Below are positions 10,285 through 21,970 of a DNA stretch of 64,000 nt, piece after piece. The stretch is taken from NCBI GenBank assembly GCA_036250195.1, contig JAVHZZ010000003.1, forward strand, positions 293,233,065 to 293,297,064. The letters are read 5' to 3'. Made by a program: the position numbers and the translations under genes. The notes below the pieces were generated by a model. It made no database searches and was not told the DNA's origin. It saw only the letters and a list, made by a program, of their open reading frames with translations. How positions within the stretch are numbered: the first letter of the stretch is position 1; each line of letters opens with the position of its first letter. The stretch is from Mixophyes australis (taxonomy: Eukaryota > Chordata > Amphibia > Anura > Limnodynastidae).

Positions 10285-13200
10285 CTAATAGGGTTTCAAA
10301 GGAAATTTTTTATGGAAGGATTTAAGTAGACGGGGAGCATGTAGATCAATGGCTCTTACCCATGAGTGCTCCTCAGGGCCGTAACCCTTCCAATCTACCA
10401 AGAACTGTATGGCACCTTGAACTTTACGAGAATCTAGGATAGTTTTAATCTCGTATTCGACTTGATCCAGATCCACAGCAGGAGGAGGAGTTCTGGATGA
10501 GGTGGAGAATCTGTTGGTTACCATCGGTTTTAACAAGGAGACATGGAAGACATTGGGTATACGTAAAGAGGGAGGCAGACTCAATCTAAAGGCTACGGGA
10601 TTAATAATCTCAGATATAGCGAATGGGCCAATAAACTTGGGAGCACATTTTTTACTGGGAACCTTTAAACGAATGTTCTGGGTGGATAGCCATACCCTGT
10701 CACCAACTGCAAAACTTGGAGTCATTCTTCTCCTTTTATCGTAGAATTTTTTGGAACGAGTAGTTGCTTTCTTTAAATTTGTCTTGGTTTGTTCCCAAAT
10801 ATCAGAGAAGTTACGAAACAGAGAGTCCACTGCTGGAACTTCAGAAGATGAGACTTGAGAGAAGGTGGGTAGTCTAGGATGGCAGCCATACAGAACAAAA
10901 AAGGGGGAGTTAGAGATGGCCTCATGGAAATGGTTGTTATGGGCGAACTCGGCCCAAGGGAGAAGGTCCACCCAGTTGTCTTGGTTACTAGAGATAAATA
11001 TTCTTAGAAACTTCTCTAATTCTTGGTTGGTTCTCTCAGTAGCCCCATTGGACTGGGGATGATATGCGGAAGAAAAGTCAAGCTTAATCCCGGATTTATT
11101 GCAAAAAGACCGCCAAAATATTGATATGAATTGTGATCCCCTATCGGAGACAATATGTTGAGGACAGCCGTGGAGGCGAAATATTTCTTTAATAAAAATA
11201 TCGGCTAAGGAGGAGGAAGAAGGAAGGCCTTTGAGAGCAATAAAGTGAGCTGTTTTAGAGAAGCGATCTGTGACCACAAGCACTACAGTACAGGATTTGG
11301 AAGGAGGAAGGTCCGTGATAAAATCCATGGAGATCTGTGACCATGGGTAATCAGGAATGGGTAATGGGAGCAAGCATCCATAAGGCTTCTTCCTAGAGGT
11401 CTTGTGTTGAGCACATTTGGAACAAGCAGCAACAAATCTCTTCACATCCTCCAGCAGCTTTGGGACAATAAGTCCCAGGTCTTGCGAATGCCGGCATGCC
11501 CAGAGAAGAGTGAGTGATGAGCCCAGTGAAGGAGCCGGGTGCGTAGATGTGGCAAGATGAATGTTTTGCCCGGAGGACAACCCTTTTTCAGGTGTGTAGC
11601 TGCCAATACTTGACATGGATTTACAATGAATTTATTATCTTCCGAGGATTCCATGTCAGCTGGATCAAAAGAGCGAGATAAGGCGTCTGCCTTCGTATTC
11701 TTAGATCCCAAATGAAAAGTGATGTTGAAATCAAAGCGTGAGAAGAATAAGGACCACCTTGCTTGTCGAGGGTTTAGACATTGAGCAGTGCGTAAGTAAA
11801 GCAAATTCTTATGGTCGGTATATATGGTGATAGGAAATTGCGCTCCTTCTAGTAAATGTCTCCATTCGGAGAGAGCCAACTTGATGGCAAGGAGCTCTTT
11901 GTCGCCAATCCCATAATTCTTCTCAGCAGGTAAAAAGCGACGGGAAAAGAATCCGCAGGGATGAAGTTTTCCAGAAGGACCTCGCTGTGATAGTACGATT
12001 TCTGTGCCAACAGAAGAGGCATCTACCTCCAGGACAAAAGGACGAGAACAATCTGGCTGTTGAAGAATGGGTGCAGATGAAAAAAGAGACTTTAATAATA
12101 TAAAGGCTTGGATAGCCTCAGTGGACCAGATACCAGCATCAGCATATTTGCGGGTCAATGATGTGATGGGAGCTACGAGAGAAGAGTACCCCTTGATAAA
12201 TTGACGATAATAGTTGGAGAATCCTAGGAAGCGTTGAGTGGCCTTAAGGCCCGAAGGTTGGGGCCAGTCAAGTATGGCTTTCAATTTTGTGGGGTCCATC
12301 TGTAGACCGGTGCCCAAAATAATATATCCCAGGAAGGGAATTTGTTTCTGCTCGAAGGTGCATTTCTCCAATTTGCAAAATAGCAGATTTTTTCGGATAC
12401 GAGAGAGGACCTCCAATACATGAGTACGATGAGATGCTAGATCTTGAGAAAAGATGAGAATGTCGTCCAAGTAGATGACTACGGATTGGTACAAGAGGTC
12501 TTGAAACAGCTCACATTCATAAAGCTCTGAAATATGGCTGGGGCATTGCATAGCCCGAAAGGCATGACCAGATATTCAAATTGGCCGTCTCGGGTGTTAA
12601 ACGCCGTCTTCCATTCATCCCCCTTCTAATGCATATAAGGTTATACGCTCCTCTGAGATCAAGTTTAGAAAAGATGGTGGCACCCTTAATCCGGTCAAAT
12701 AATTCAGAAATCAGTGGCAGTGGATACCGATTTTTAACGGTAATGGCATTCAGGCCTCTGTAATCAATGCAAGGGCGGAGGCCCCCATCTTTCTTTTTTA
12801 CGAAGAAGAAGCCAGCCCCAGCTGGGGAGGCAGACTTGCGGATGAAGCCCCTGTTTAGATTTTCTTGGATATACTCCTCCATAGCCTTAGACTCCGGGAG
12901 GGAAAGGGGGTAAACACGGCCCCTGGGAATGGGTTTACCAGGTATCAGATCAATGCCACAGTCCCAGATTCTGTGAGGAGGAAGTCTAGTGGCCTCTTGT
13001 TGACAAAAAACATCAGAGAAAGTTTGGTATGGTTCCGGTAGGAGAGTCACAGGAAATTCTTGGGAACGTCTAGGACTATTCGGAGGAACCACTCTCTGTA
13101 AGCAGCGAGAGAAGCAGGACTGTCCCCAGGACAATATGTAACCAGATTTCCAGTCCAAGGTGGGAGAGTGGACACGCAGCCATGGAAGTCCTAGGATGAC

Positions 13201-13620
13201 TGGGTTGGTAGACCTCTGTATTACTAGAAAAGAAATCTTCTCTCGATGAAGTGCTCCTATCTGAAGCAGAAGGGGAATAGTGCGTACCAGAATGGACCCC
13301 TCAGGAATTCTTCCCCCATCAATGGCCATCAGAGAGATGGGTTGTTCCAAAGCTTGTGTGGGAATAGCGAATTGTTTAACTACAGTGGCAGAAATGAAAT
13401 TTCCTGCGGCTCCGGAATCTAGAAGAGCAGACTGCGGGAAGGTCTTTTGTCCTAACTGGAGGGAAATGGGAATAGACAGGCAATCATTACTATTGGGAAC
13501 TGACTGACACTGAGAAAAGAGGCCTAACGATACAGCTCCAGAACTCGTTAGGCCCTGTCGTTTCCCAAGCGTTTGGGACAAGAACTCAGAAGATGGCCGC
13601 TCTCTCCACAATATAAACAC
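10285..13620 (-). pseudogene. Element 1 pol: protease, reverse transcriptase, RNase H, integrase, chromodomain
   Basis: In translation order: aspartic protease [13 protein letters not shown] (near 13430), reverse transcriptase [20 protein letters not shown] and [11 protein letters not shown], the catalytic YLDDILIFSQD (near 12465), RNase H LEVDAS and TDHKNLLYL, integrase with SMDFITDLP, IVSDRGSQF and HPQSNGATERTNQELE (DDE residues present), and a terminal chromodomain with YEIKTILDSRKV and FLVDWKGYGPEEHSWV. The protein would copy the RNA and insert the DNA, the chromodomain guiding it to marked chromatin. Frames change near 12625 and 12530 (within reverse transcriptase) and near 11460 (within the integrase zinc-binding region, whose C-x-x-C half survives as ACSKCAQH). 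The enzyme is therefore broken, though most motifs are intact. Pol is read in the -1 frame relative to gag. Confidence 0.93.
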
Positions 13621-14471
13621 AACTTGTTCCGAAATCTCCTCTCCCTTTCTTCGGCTGATAGGCGGGTCCTCCCAAGTTGCATGGGCTCTTCAGGAGGAAG
13701 AACAGGGGTTTGGAAGTTGGGGGCCAAGCGAATCATACTACGCCGCGACTGTTCCTTCTCGGAATTACGTTCCTTGAAACGCAAATCAACTTTGACAGAG
13801 AGGGAGATAATGTCGTCCAAAGACGTAGGGAGTTCCTGGGATACCAACTCGTCTTTGATGCGGTCTGAAAGGCCCTGCCAGAATGTAGCTACTAGGGCCT
13901 CATCGTTTCAGCGAAGTTCAGAGGCCATAGTTCTGAAGTGGACCGCATACTGCCCCACAGACTGGTTTCCCTGGCGGAGACGTAGTAAGCCGGAAGCGGC
14001 ATTGGACACCCTTCCTGGCTCATCAAATATTTTCTTGAAGGTGGACAAGAAGAGGTTGAAGTTATGTAGAATGGGGTCACCCCTCTCCCATAAGGGGGAA
14101 GCCCATGCTAAGGCTTGACCGGACAATAACGAAATCACATAGGCCACTTTCGTTTTTTCGGAAGGGAAGTTCCCAGGTAGAAGCTCGAATTGTATGGAGC
14201 ATTGATTTAAGAATCCTCTGCAATATTCAGGGTCTCCATCGAACTTGGGTGGGTTAGGTAACCGTAACTGCGAGGAAGAAGCTGCTGCTGTGGCCTGAGG
14301 AACAGGAGCCACTGCCGGCCCAGGTGATCCACCAGCCACAAGAGTGTTCTGGACATCATCCAACCGAGTGGATAGACTATTGAGGAATTTAAAAAGTTGC
14401 TCTTGGTTAGCTTCTTGCTTATCCATCCTTCCTACTAAATGCTCCAACAGATCTTTAGCTGTGGTATCCAT
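13548..14471 (-). pseudogene. Element 1 gag with one in-frame stop
   Basis: The gene starts at ATG 14471, only 13 nt inside the 5' LTR, and ends at TAA 13550-13548. It encodes a leader with a coil-like start (MDTTAKDLLEHLVGRMDKQE), a retrotransposon capsid region (RLPNPPKFDGDP, GFLNQCSIQFELLP, ALAWASPLWE) and one zinc knuckle [14 protein letters not shown] near the end. The protein forms the particle and binds the RNA. A TGA at 13910-13908 interrupts it in frame, in the place of an expected Trp in related proteins (G-to-A change), and the frame continues unchanged beyond it. The last part overlaps pol. Confidence 0.92.
13560..13566 (-). promoter_or_regulatory. Predicted -1 ribosomal frameshift site GGGAAAC (element 1)
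   Basis: On the minus strand gag codons read TTG GGA AAC GAC, and the pol frame reads CTT GGG AAA CGA. G GGA AAC is a canonical X-XXY-YYZ slippery heptamer, placed 9 nt before the gag stop at 13548 and inside the gag/pol overlap. The same heptamer is used in the sushi-derived mammalian gene PEG10. Confidence 0.85.
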
Positions 14472-14472
14472 G

Positions 14473-14482
14473 GTCAGAGCAA
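14473..14482 (-). promoter_or_regulatory. Self-priming primer-binding site (element 1)
   Basis: Minus-strand TTGCTCTGAC, 2 nt inside the 5' LTR. It is the exact complement of GTCAGAGCAA at the predicted transcript start (14931-14922). Confidence 0.75.
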
Positions 14483-14484
14483 AC

Positions 14485-15089
14485 TGTAACAGATTCTGGA
14501 TACTATATTACTAATCTTGATTAGCACTGGCTTACCTGAGGTGCGGAGTCTAACGATCTCCCCGGTGTTCACCAAGAACCGCCGCAAGGCGGGGTGGGCT
14601 TCGCTGCCAGGAGTTGCAGGTCGCGGTTCCCAGGTTCGCCTCAAGATGTAGTACAGTGGAGTGGAGCGGTGGTAGCGGAGTCAAACAAGCCGGTTCGGTA
14701 CACAGGAATGGAGTCAGGCAGAATCAGAAGGCAACTCGGAGTCAACAAGCCAGGTTCGGTACACGGGTCACAAGAATAGGAGAATGGTCAGCAAGCCGGG
14801 TCGGTACACAGGGAAAGGAGAGCCAGGGAAGTCAAACAGGCAGAGATCAGCACACAGGAAGAAACTGGAAACTGGAAGACACTGCAATCCACGAAGAGCA
14901 GGAGCCAGGAACAGGTAAGTGTTGCTCTGACACTCAGCGAGTGTCAGAGTGAGGTTTTTATACTGAAGGGGATTCAAAATCCCCACCTCTAGGGTTGTGG
15001 TCATGTGACCGCCTCTGGGTGCGGTCACATGGTCCTGAATGCGGAAGTGCGGCTGGACGGAGCGGCGGGGATCAGGTAAGTCCGTGACA
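14485..15089 (-). repeat. Element 1 LTR, 5' copy
   Basis: 605 bp with the same ends as the other copy. It would drive transcription toward lower coordinates. A TATA box TATAAAAA lies at 14962-14955 and the predicted start is G at 14931. Confidence 0.93.
14922..14962 (-). promoter_or_regulatory. Element 1 core promoter and transcript start
   Basis: TATAAAAA at 14962-14955 is followed after a total of 31 nt by GTCAGAGCAA at 14931. That this is the first transcribed base is inferred from its complementarity to the primer site. A near-perfect palindrome (CTCTGACACTC/GAGTGTCAGAG) overlaps the start. Confidence 0.6.
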
Positions 15090-15628
15090 CAACCTTACTA
15101 ATTACACATATAAATAGCAAACTAGAGAAGCGGTTCACATATATCATGAGGATGTGAAAGTGTAGATCTCATTATCAATACAGTAAAGATGTGAACACAT
15201 AGAGCAGATAGTGAACATAGCCTACATGCATATCCCAAGGACACCAATCCTCTTCAATAGTGCAAATGCGTACCAGATAATAAATCTTTATCGCTTATCT
15301 GTTTAGTGTGCTGTTTCTTCATACATCAATTGCTGTTTCTTGAATAAATATCAAAATAGAAACCAGCATAGTGTAATATCTTTGATATCAAAATTGAATG
15401 CACATAGAATCAAATGGTATCGCACTCACATTTAGAAATAAATAAATAGGCTTATCAGTGGTAGTGCTGACAACATGGGGTCTAGCACAAAGCTTTCAAA
15501 CAAAACTGTCAGTCCTGCTCGTGGTACAAGTCCTTAAATAGCATCCTTGTTCCGGCAGTAGAATCCTTTCAATTCCTTAACGCGTTTCGCCTGTCTTTCA
15601 ACCAGACTTCATCAAGGGGTAGTATGTG

Positions 15629-15632
<4 letters not shown>
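15090..15632. repeat. Unclassified interspersed repeat, right half
   Basis: AT-rich sequence with the words AACGCGTTTCGCCTG and GACTTCATCAAGG, which recur in many amphibian repeats. It continues the sequence interrupted by element 1 at 9646. No coding frame. Confidence 0.35.
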
Positions 15633-15665
<33 letters not shown>

Positions 15666-15668
15666 ATA
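15633..15668. repeat. (TA)n microsatellite targeted by Tc1
   Basis: TA repeats run up to the left end of the Tc1 element at 15669 and resume after its right end (28193-28203). Confidence 0.9.
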
Positions 15669-16468
15669 TAGTCACGTCCATAAATATTGGGACATCAACA
15701 CATTTCTAATAATTTGGGCTCTATACACCACAACAATGGATTTGAAATTAAACTAAAAAGATGTGCTTTAACTGCAGACTTTCAGCTTTAATTTGAGGGT
15801 ATTTACATCCAAATCAGGTGAACGGTGTAGGAATTACAACGATTTCTATATGTGCCTCCCACTTTTCAAGGTACCAAAAGTAATGGGACAATCGACTCAA
15901 AAGCTATTTCATGGACATGTGTGGGCTATTCCCTCATTATTTCATCATCAATTAAGCAGGTAAAAGGTCTGGAGTTGATTCTAGGTGTGACATATGCATG
16001 TGGAATCTGTTGCTGTCGACTCTCAATATGAGATCTGTTACAAATCACCAGTCCTCGCTCCAGTGCCACAATCCTCTCTCTCTTCCGGGTCGCGGCGGCA
16101 CTGTCACGTGACAGTCGGGGCTGGGAATTCAAACTTTCAAAACTACTAAAGACCTGCTCTGACGCCTTTGGCAGCGTCAGAGCAATTTCCTATTGTCACG
16201 GGCACTAGGAGTTGCTTACCCGAGTTTCACCAGATGTAACTCTGCTAGAGAGGCGTGGTTATGGCACACACCTCAAAGCAGGCAGGTGAATGATTGGAGC
16301 GACACAACAGCAGGAGAGTAGAGATAGAGATGAGATGAGATGAGGAAGTCAGCGACTTGCAGCTATGGTTAGAGGAAAGTCAGCGACTTGGAGTAGTAAA
16401 CTGGAGGCTGAAGATAATCTAGACACGAGGACTGGACGTGGATAGGTGATGGTAGGTAGAGGAGGAGT

Positions 16469-16738
16469 CAGTGGTCTGCGTACAGCAAGTTGTACCACTG
16501 TAGTGATGGTAGGAATAGTACTGGTGCAGGTAGGTAGCAGGGTAGTCGGTGGTCTGCGTTCAGCAAGTTGTACCACCGCTAAGGTGAGGAGTCTGGTCCA
16601 GGTGTAGGTAGGTAATAGGAGAGTCAGTGGTCTGCGTATAGCAAGTTGTACCACCGCTGTGATAGGAGGACTTGTCCAGGTGCGGGTAGGTAGCAGGGAA
16701 GTCAGTGGTCTGCGTGCAGCAAGTTGTACCACTGCTGT
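16469..16738 (-). repeat. Array of 32-nt hairpin modules in LTR leader
   Basis: Modules at 16469-16500, 16547-16578, 16625-16656 and about 16703-16734 each have a 7-bp stem enclosing a conserved loop that reads ACAACTTGC, then GCAG in the transcript direction. Stems read CAGTGGT/ACCACTG or CGGTGGT/ACCACCG. The third pairs only with one G-U wobble in the RNA. They lie downstream of the predicted start, so they would be in the RNA leader. The 5' LTR repeats them at about 22227-22500. Confidence 0.8.
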
Positions 16739-17220
16739 GAGAAGGAATGAGGACTTGTCCAGGTGCAGAAGAGTGAAGTTGAAAGGCAAACTGTGGCTGT
16801 ATGGAAACAGCGCGAGTAGAGCAATGTCTTGTGAGGCAGAGATGGAAGGCACAATGAATAGTCTGTATGGAGTAGATGCCTTGCAGGGAGGAGAAGCTGG
16901 TCACAGCAGATATGCACAATAACGCTAAGTAGTAGCGTGAGGAGATATCATAGCTTAAGTGAAAGCTTGTCCTAAATGAAGCAATGCAGTAACACAGTCT
17001 ATATGGGTACTTGTACCCTGTGCAGCAAACAACAATGGATACAACTGGTATGCGAGCAATAGGCAATAGTCAATAGTCAGTAGAGCATACCCAGTTGTGT
17101 AGATCCGGAATCAGCTGAGAAGTGAAGCGTTGTAGCGGTATGGGAACCGCCGCTGAGTTGAGCAGGGAGCAGCGTGGAAGCTGAAGCACAAGTAGAGCTG
17201 GAAGCAGTTTGGACACTGTA

Positions 17221-17475
17221 CAAACGAGTAGAGCTGGAAGCAGTTTGGAAACTGCACACAGGAGTAGAGCTGGAAGCAGCTTGGAAACTGCACACAGGAG
17301 TAGAGCTGGAAGCAGTTTGGAAACTGCACACAGGAGTAGAGCTGGAAGCAGTTTGGAAACTGCACACAGGAGTAGAGCTGGAAGCAGTTTGGAAACTGCA
17401 CACAGGAGTAGAGCTGGAAGCAGTTTGGAAACTGCACACAGGAGTAGAGCTGGAAGCAGTTTGGAAACTGCACAC
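17221..17475. repeat. 36-bp tandem repeat, about 7-8 copies (3' LTR)
   Basis: The unit starts GAGTAGAGCTGGAAGCAGTT and ends TGGAAACTGCACACAG. The arms CAGTTT and AAACTG make each unit a small inverted repeat. The 5' LTR has two fewer units. Confidence 0.9.
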
Positions 17476-17699
17476 ACCTATAGAAGTTCACTGGGAGTGA
17501 GACTTCAAGATCAGGCAACTACCTAAGGCTGCAGGTGCCTTAAGTAGGGAGGGGTGATTGATCCATCAATCACATTAGTGGTCAGGTGTAGTTGTTAAAG
17601 GGACCTGCGCATGCCCAGTGCGACAGGATGGCGGACGGCCGTGGTTCCACACAGGTGTGAGCGGGAAAGATGGAGAACCATGTACCAGAGTGGAGGCAC

Positions 17700-20600
17700 T
17701 CACACTCCGGTGAGTGACAGTACCCCCCTTTTAAAGGTGGGCACAGAACACTTGGAACCGGGTTTGCCCGGAAATTTTTGGTAGAATTTTTTAAGCAGGG
17801 CTGGAGCGTTGAGGTCCTCAGCGCGAATCCAGGAGCGTTCTTCTGGACCGAAGCCCTTCCAATGAACGAGGAATCAGAGAGTTCCTCGCGAAATTTTAGC
17901 ATCCAGGATCTAAGAGATCTCAAACTCCTCTTCTTGATGAATCTGTACTGGTTTAGGTACAGAAGAAAGAGCAGAAAAACGATTGATAACAAGAGGTTTG
18001 AGTAGAGAGACATGGAAGGCATTGGAGACCTGGAGGTTCTTTGGTAATAGTAGCTTGAAGCATACCGGATTTATGACTTGAGTGATCTTGTATGGTCCGA
18101 TGAAGCGTGGCGCAAACTTCATGGACGGAACCTTCAAGCGGATGTTTTTTGTAGAAAGCCATACACGGTCTCCAAGCTTGAGTGGTGGAATGGCTCACCT
18201 CTTTTTATCTGCGAAGAATTTGTATCTGGCTGATGCTTTCCTCAGGGATGATCTCACCTGAGTCCAGATGGTTTTAAAGTTTTGACAAAGTCTCTCCACT
18301 GCAGGGACTTGGGTGGGAGGGAGGGCAGGAAACTCTGGGAGAGACGGATGGTGACCGTAAACCACGAAAAAAGGAGTTTTTGTTGAAGACTCATGGTACA
18401 TGTTATTGTGGGCAAACTCAGCCCACGGCAGTAAATCTACCCAATTATCTTGATTGGCTGAGGAAAAGATTCTTATGAAGGTCTCGAGATCTTGATTGAC
18501 ACTTTCGGTCTGGCCGTTTGATTGGGGATGGTAAAACGATGATAGAGACAGTCGGATACCCAAGTTCTTACAAAGAGCTCGCCAGAATCTGGAGACGAAC
18601 TGCACTCCTCTATCGGACACAATCTCGGACGGACAGCCGTGAATTTGAAAAATCTCTTTAATAAAAGGGACAGCCAAGATAGAAGAAGATGGTAATCCGG
18701 TGAGAGGAACGAAGTGAACCATCTTGGAGAATCTATCCACCACTACCCAGATGGTATTACATCTCTTGCTAAGAGGAAGTTCGGTGACAAAGTACATACT
18801 TATGTGGGTCCAAGGTTTGGTAGGGATAGGTAGTGGTTGGAGCAATCCCGCTGGTGTTCTGCGGGAAGACTTAAATTGAGAGCAGATCTCACAAGCGGCC
18901 ACAAATTCTCTGACATCCTTTCTGATAGAAGGCCACCAATAACTCTGGGAAAGTATCTCAAAAGTCTTTCGTTCACCAGAATGTCCAGAGAAGCGTGAAG
19001 AATGGTACCATGACAATATTCTCTTGCGTAGAGATGGCGGAACAAGAGTTCTCCCAAACGGTAGCACATTGGTGGACGAAGTGGCCAAAGTCACACATTT
19101 GGGATCCAGTATAGGATGATCGGAAGAATCCAAGATGTCAGAAGGAGGAGCAAATGCCCGGGATAAAGCATCTGCTTCCCTGTTCTTTGCAGCAGGTTTG
19201 AACGTTATAATGAGTTCGAAGCGAGAAAAGAAAAGTGACCACCTCGCCTGTCGAGGGTTTAGACATTGGGCTGTTTGTAAATAGAGGAGATTTTTGTGGT
19301 CGGTGAAGATGGTTACCGGATAATGAGCCCCCTCCAGTAGATATCTCCACTCCTCCAATGCGACTTTTATTGCCAACAGTTCTCTGTCACCGATGGTGTA
19401 GTTCTTTTTCGCGGGTAGAAGACCCCGGGAGTAGAAGGCACAAGGATGGAATTTCTGTTGCTCAGATCTTTGGGAGAGAATAGCTCCTAGTCCGACATTG
19501 GAGGCGTCCATCTCGAGAAAGAAGGGAAGGTTTACGTCAGGCTGCCGAAGAACAGGGGCGGTAGAAAATGCTTCTTTAAGGCTTTGGAAAGCGTGAAGGG
19601 CCTCGGAGGACCAGTGTTTAGTATTGGCGCCCTTCTTGGTCAGGGCCACAATAGGAGAAGCAATAGATGAGAAGTTCAGGATAAAACGTCTGTAATAATT
19701 CGCAAACCCCAGGAAGCGTTGTATAGCCCTGAGGGTAGTTGGCTGTGGCCAAAGTAGAACGGCATTACCTTTGTCTGGGTCCATCTCCAGACCTACTCCG
19801 GACACGATGTATCCCAAGAATGGAATTTGGGATAATTCGAAGGAGCATTTTTCTAATTTGCTGAATAGGAGGTTCTTCCGCAGTCTGGAGAGAACTTCTG
19901 CCACATGTTGATGGTGGGAGACAAGATCTTGAGAGAAGATTAAAATGTCGTCCAGATAGACTACAACGCACACGTATAATAGGTCCCGGAAGATCTCGTT
20001 CACGAATCCTTGGAAGACAGCTGGGGCATTACACAGTCCAAAGGGCATAACTAGGTATTCGTAATGCCCATCCCTGGTGTTGAATGCTGTCTTCCATTCG
20101 TCGCCTGACTTGATCCGGATTAGGTTGTAAGCGCCACGGAGATGAAGTTTGGTAAAAATCCAAGCACCTTTTATATGATCAAAGAGTTCGGTGATAAGAG
20201 GAATCGGGTACCGATTTTTTACGGTTATGGCATTGAGCCCCCGATAATCAATGCAGGGTCTTAAGGTCCCATCTTTCTTTTTCACGAAAAAGAAGCCAGC
20301 TCCAGCGGGAGAGCTGGAAGGTCGAATGAATCCGCGATGAAGGTTGTCCTTGATATACTCTGACATAGACTGTGTCTCTGGTAGCGAGAGAGGGTATACA
20401 CGGCCCCTAGGAGGGTTTTTGCCAGGTAGTAAATCTATGGGACAATCCCATGCCCGATGAGGTGGCAGGCGTTCAGATTGCGCCTTATCGAACATGTCAG
20501 CGAACGGGGCATACTGTGGAGGAAGGCCCGGAGGACCAGGTGTTATAGATGATCTGTTGATTTTGAGTGGTACCACTCGGGTTAGGCATCTATGATGACA

Positions 20601-21047
20601 ATCCGGGCCCCAGGATGTGACTTGGGGAGTACTTTAATCAACTTGTGGTGAATGAAGCTGAAGCCATGGAAGGCCAAGAACGATGGGACTAGTAGTAGCA
20701 GGAAGGACCAGCAAAGAGATTTTCTCTCGGTGTAAGGCTCCAATTTGAAGGGTCAAAGGAGTCGTACAGTGGGTGATAAGTCCATTAATGATGTGAGAGC
20801 CGTCTATAGCGGTGACCGCTATGGAGGTTTTTAACGGGGCCAATGGTAGGGACCACTGGTTAACAAGAGCACTGGAGATAAAGTTGCCGGCAGCGCCGGA
20901 ATCCAGAAGTGCTTGAGAGATAAAAGATTTGGTGGCTGAGAAGATGGTAACATCAAATGCACACACTTTGGAATCCATAGAAGATGGAGAGGAGTCCAGG
21001 GACCCTAACCTTACCTCTCCAGAACTGGTTAGGGCCTGGCATTTCCC
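17700..21047 (-). pseudogene. Element 2 pol: protease to chromodomain, inactivated by nonsense codons
   Basis: Entered by -1 frameshift near 21047, the frame encodes protease [16 protein letters not shown] (near 20905), reverse transcriptase [31 protein letters not shown] (near 19965), RNase H LEMDASNVGLGAILSQ and TDHKNLLYL, integrase zinc region HSSRFSGHSGERKT with ACEICSQFK, catalytic FVTELPLSK, EIVSDRGVQF and HPQSNGQTESVNQDLE, and a chromodomain [15 protein letters not shown]. It stays in one frame for over 1,000 codons. Stops occur near 20634, at 18195, and twice at the chromodomain start (near 17930 and 17897), and the final stop at 17700 lies just inside the LTR. The long intact 793-codon core from reverse transcriptase through integrase suggests recent inactivation. 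Confidence 0.93.
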
Positions 21048-21957
21048 GACTTCTTAGGACATGAGTTCAGGCTGTGAGTAGGGTCAGCACAATAGATGCA
21101 GAGTCTATTTTGTATTCGTCGATCCCTCTCTCTAGATGTAACTTAGAACGTCCTACCTCCATGGGTTCCACTGGAGGGGGAAGGTGACAAACTTGAGGTG
21201 ATGGGCGAGTGAACCCCTTAGAGGTGCTTGTTTTTTCAGACTCCCTCTCACGGAATCTCATGTCTACCCTATGACATAGGGAAATTAGATCGTCCAAGGA
21301 GGAGGGTAACTCTTGTGTGGTCAGTGCGTCTTTGATCTTATCCGTCAGACCCTGCCAGAAGGCAGCTATCAGGGCCTCGGTGTTCCACTGTAGTTCGGAG
21401 GCGAGTATCCGAAACTGAATGACGTAATGGGCCACAGAGTGTGACCCTTGGCGTAGTCAGAGAATGCTGGAAGCCGCAGAGACAACGCGGCCAGGTTCAT
21501 CGAAAATTTTGCGGAACGTGGAAATGAAGAGTGCACTATCCTCCAATAGGAGGTCATTTCTCTCCCACAGAGGGGAGGCCCTCGCAAGAGCCTGTCCGGA
21601 AAGCAGAGAAATGAGGTAGGCAATCTTGGCACGGTGAGTGGCAAAATGGTGAGGTTGAAGCTCGAAATGGAGAGAGCACTGATTCAAAAAACCTCTACAC
21701 GTCTTGGGATCTCCATCATATTTTGAGGGAGTAGGCAGGTGTAGCGTGGAAGCAGTAGACACCTGGGATGGCACTGGGGAAAGAGAAGGCGCTTGAGGTT
21801 CAACAGTCGCTGAAACAGTTTGTAGAGGAACTCCTCGGGTGGCCAGAGTCTGGAAACACTGGAACAGATGTTGATGCCGAAAATCCTGTTGTTCTACCCG
21901 AGTGATCAGATGCTGCAGCATCTCCTTAGCTGTTGGTTCCAATCCTGGGTCTGTCAT
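21029..21957 (-). pseudogene. Element 2 gag with one stop and one frameshift
   Basis: It starts at ATG 21957, 13 nt inside the 5' LTR, as in element 1. The capsid region shows LHLPTPSKYDGDPKTCRGFL, CSLHFELQPHHFA and SLLSGQALARASPLWE, then SSLDDLISLCHRVDMRFRE. A TGA near 21456 replaces a conserved Arg codon in frame. A one-base shift near 21140 precedes the zinc knuckle CIYCADPTHSLNSC. The gag stop is TAA at 21031-21029. Its role is particle assembly and RNA binding. Domain order and spacing match element 1. Confidence 0.9.
21041..21047 (-). promoter_or_regulatory. Predicted -1 ribosomal frameshift site GGGAAAT (element 2)
   Basis: Gag codons TCG GGA AAT GCC overlap pol codons CGG GAA ATG shifted by one, giving GGG AAA TGC in pol. 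The heptamer lies 9 nt before the gag stop, exactly as in element 1, with only the last base changed. Confidence 0.82.
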
Positions 21958-21958
21958 G

Positions 21959-21968
21959 GCCTGATCTT
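21959..21968 (-). promoter_or_regulatory. Self-priming primer-binding site (element 2)
   Basis: Minus-strand AAGATCAGGC, 2 nt inside the 5' LTR. It is the exact complement of GCCTGATCTT at the predicted transcript start, 23210-23201. Confidence 0.78.
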
Positions 21969-21970
21969 AC

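Larger units (their letters stand above)
9647..15089 (-). mobile_element. Complete sushi-type Ty3/Gypsy chromovirus (element 1), mutated
   Basis: Two 605-bp LTRs (9647-10251 and 14485-15089) bound gag and pol on the minus strand. The LTRs start TG and end CA, are the same length and differ at six positions I could count (about 1%), so insertion was recent. Flanks are CAACA and CAACC, a near-perfect 5-bp target duplication. Internal order is gag, protease, reverse transcriptase, RNase H, integrase, chromodomain. One nonsense codon in gag and about three frameshifts in pol make it non-autonomous now. Confidence 0.95.
16194..17719 (-). repeat. Element 2 LTR, 3' copy
   Basis: 1526 bp, ends TGTCACGG and GAGTGACA. 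It contains four 32-nt hairpin modules (16469-16738) and about eight 36-bp repeats (17221-17475). The inner flank carries the polypurine tract AAAAGGGGGGTAC on the minus strand. Open frames inside it follow the repeats and are not genes. Confidence 0.93.

Noticed and set aside
16349..17526. Several 100-170-codon frames on both strands in the element 2 LTRs
   Set aside because: All follow the 36-bp and hairpin repeats, whose lengths keep frames open. They occur in multiple frames at once and have no homology signature. The same applies at 22115-23220 and 46419-47850.
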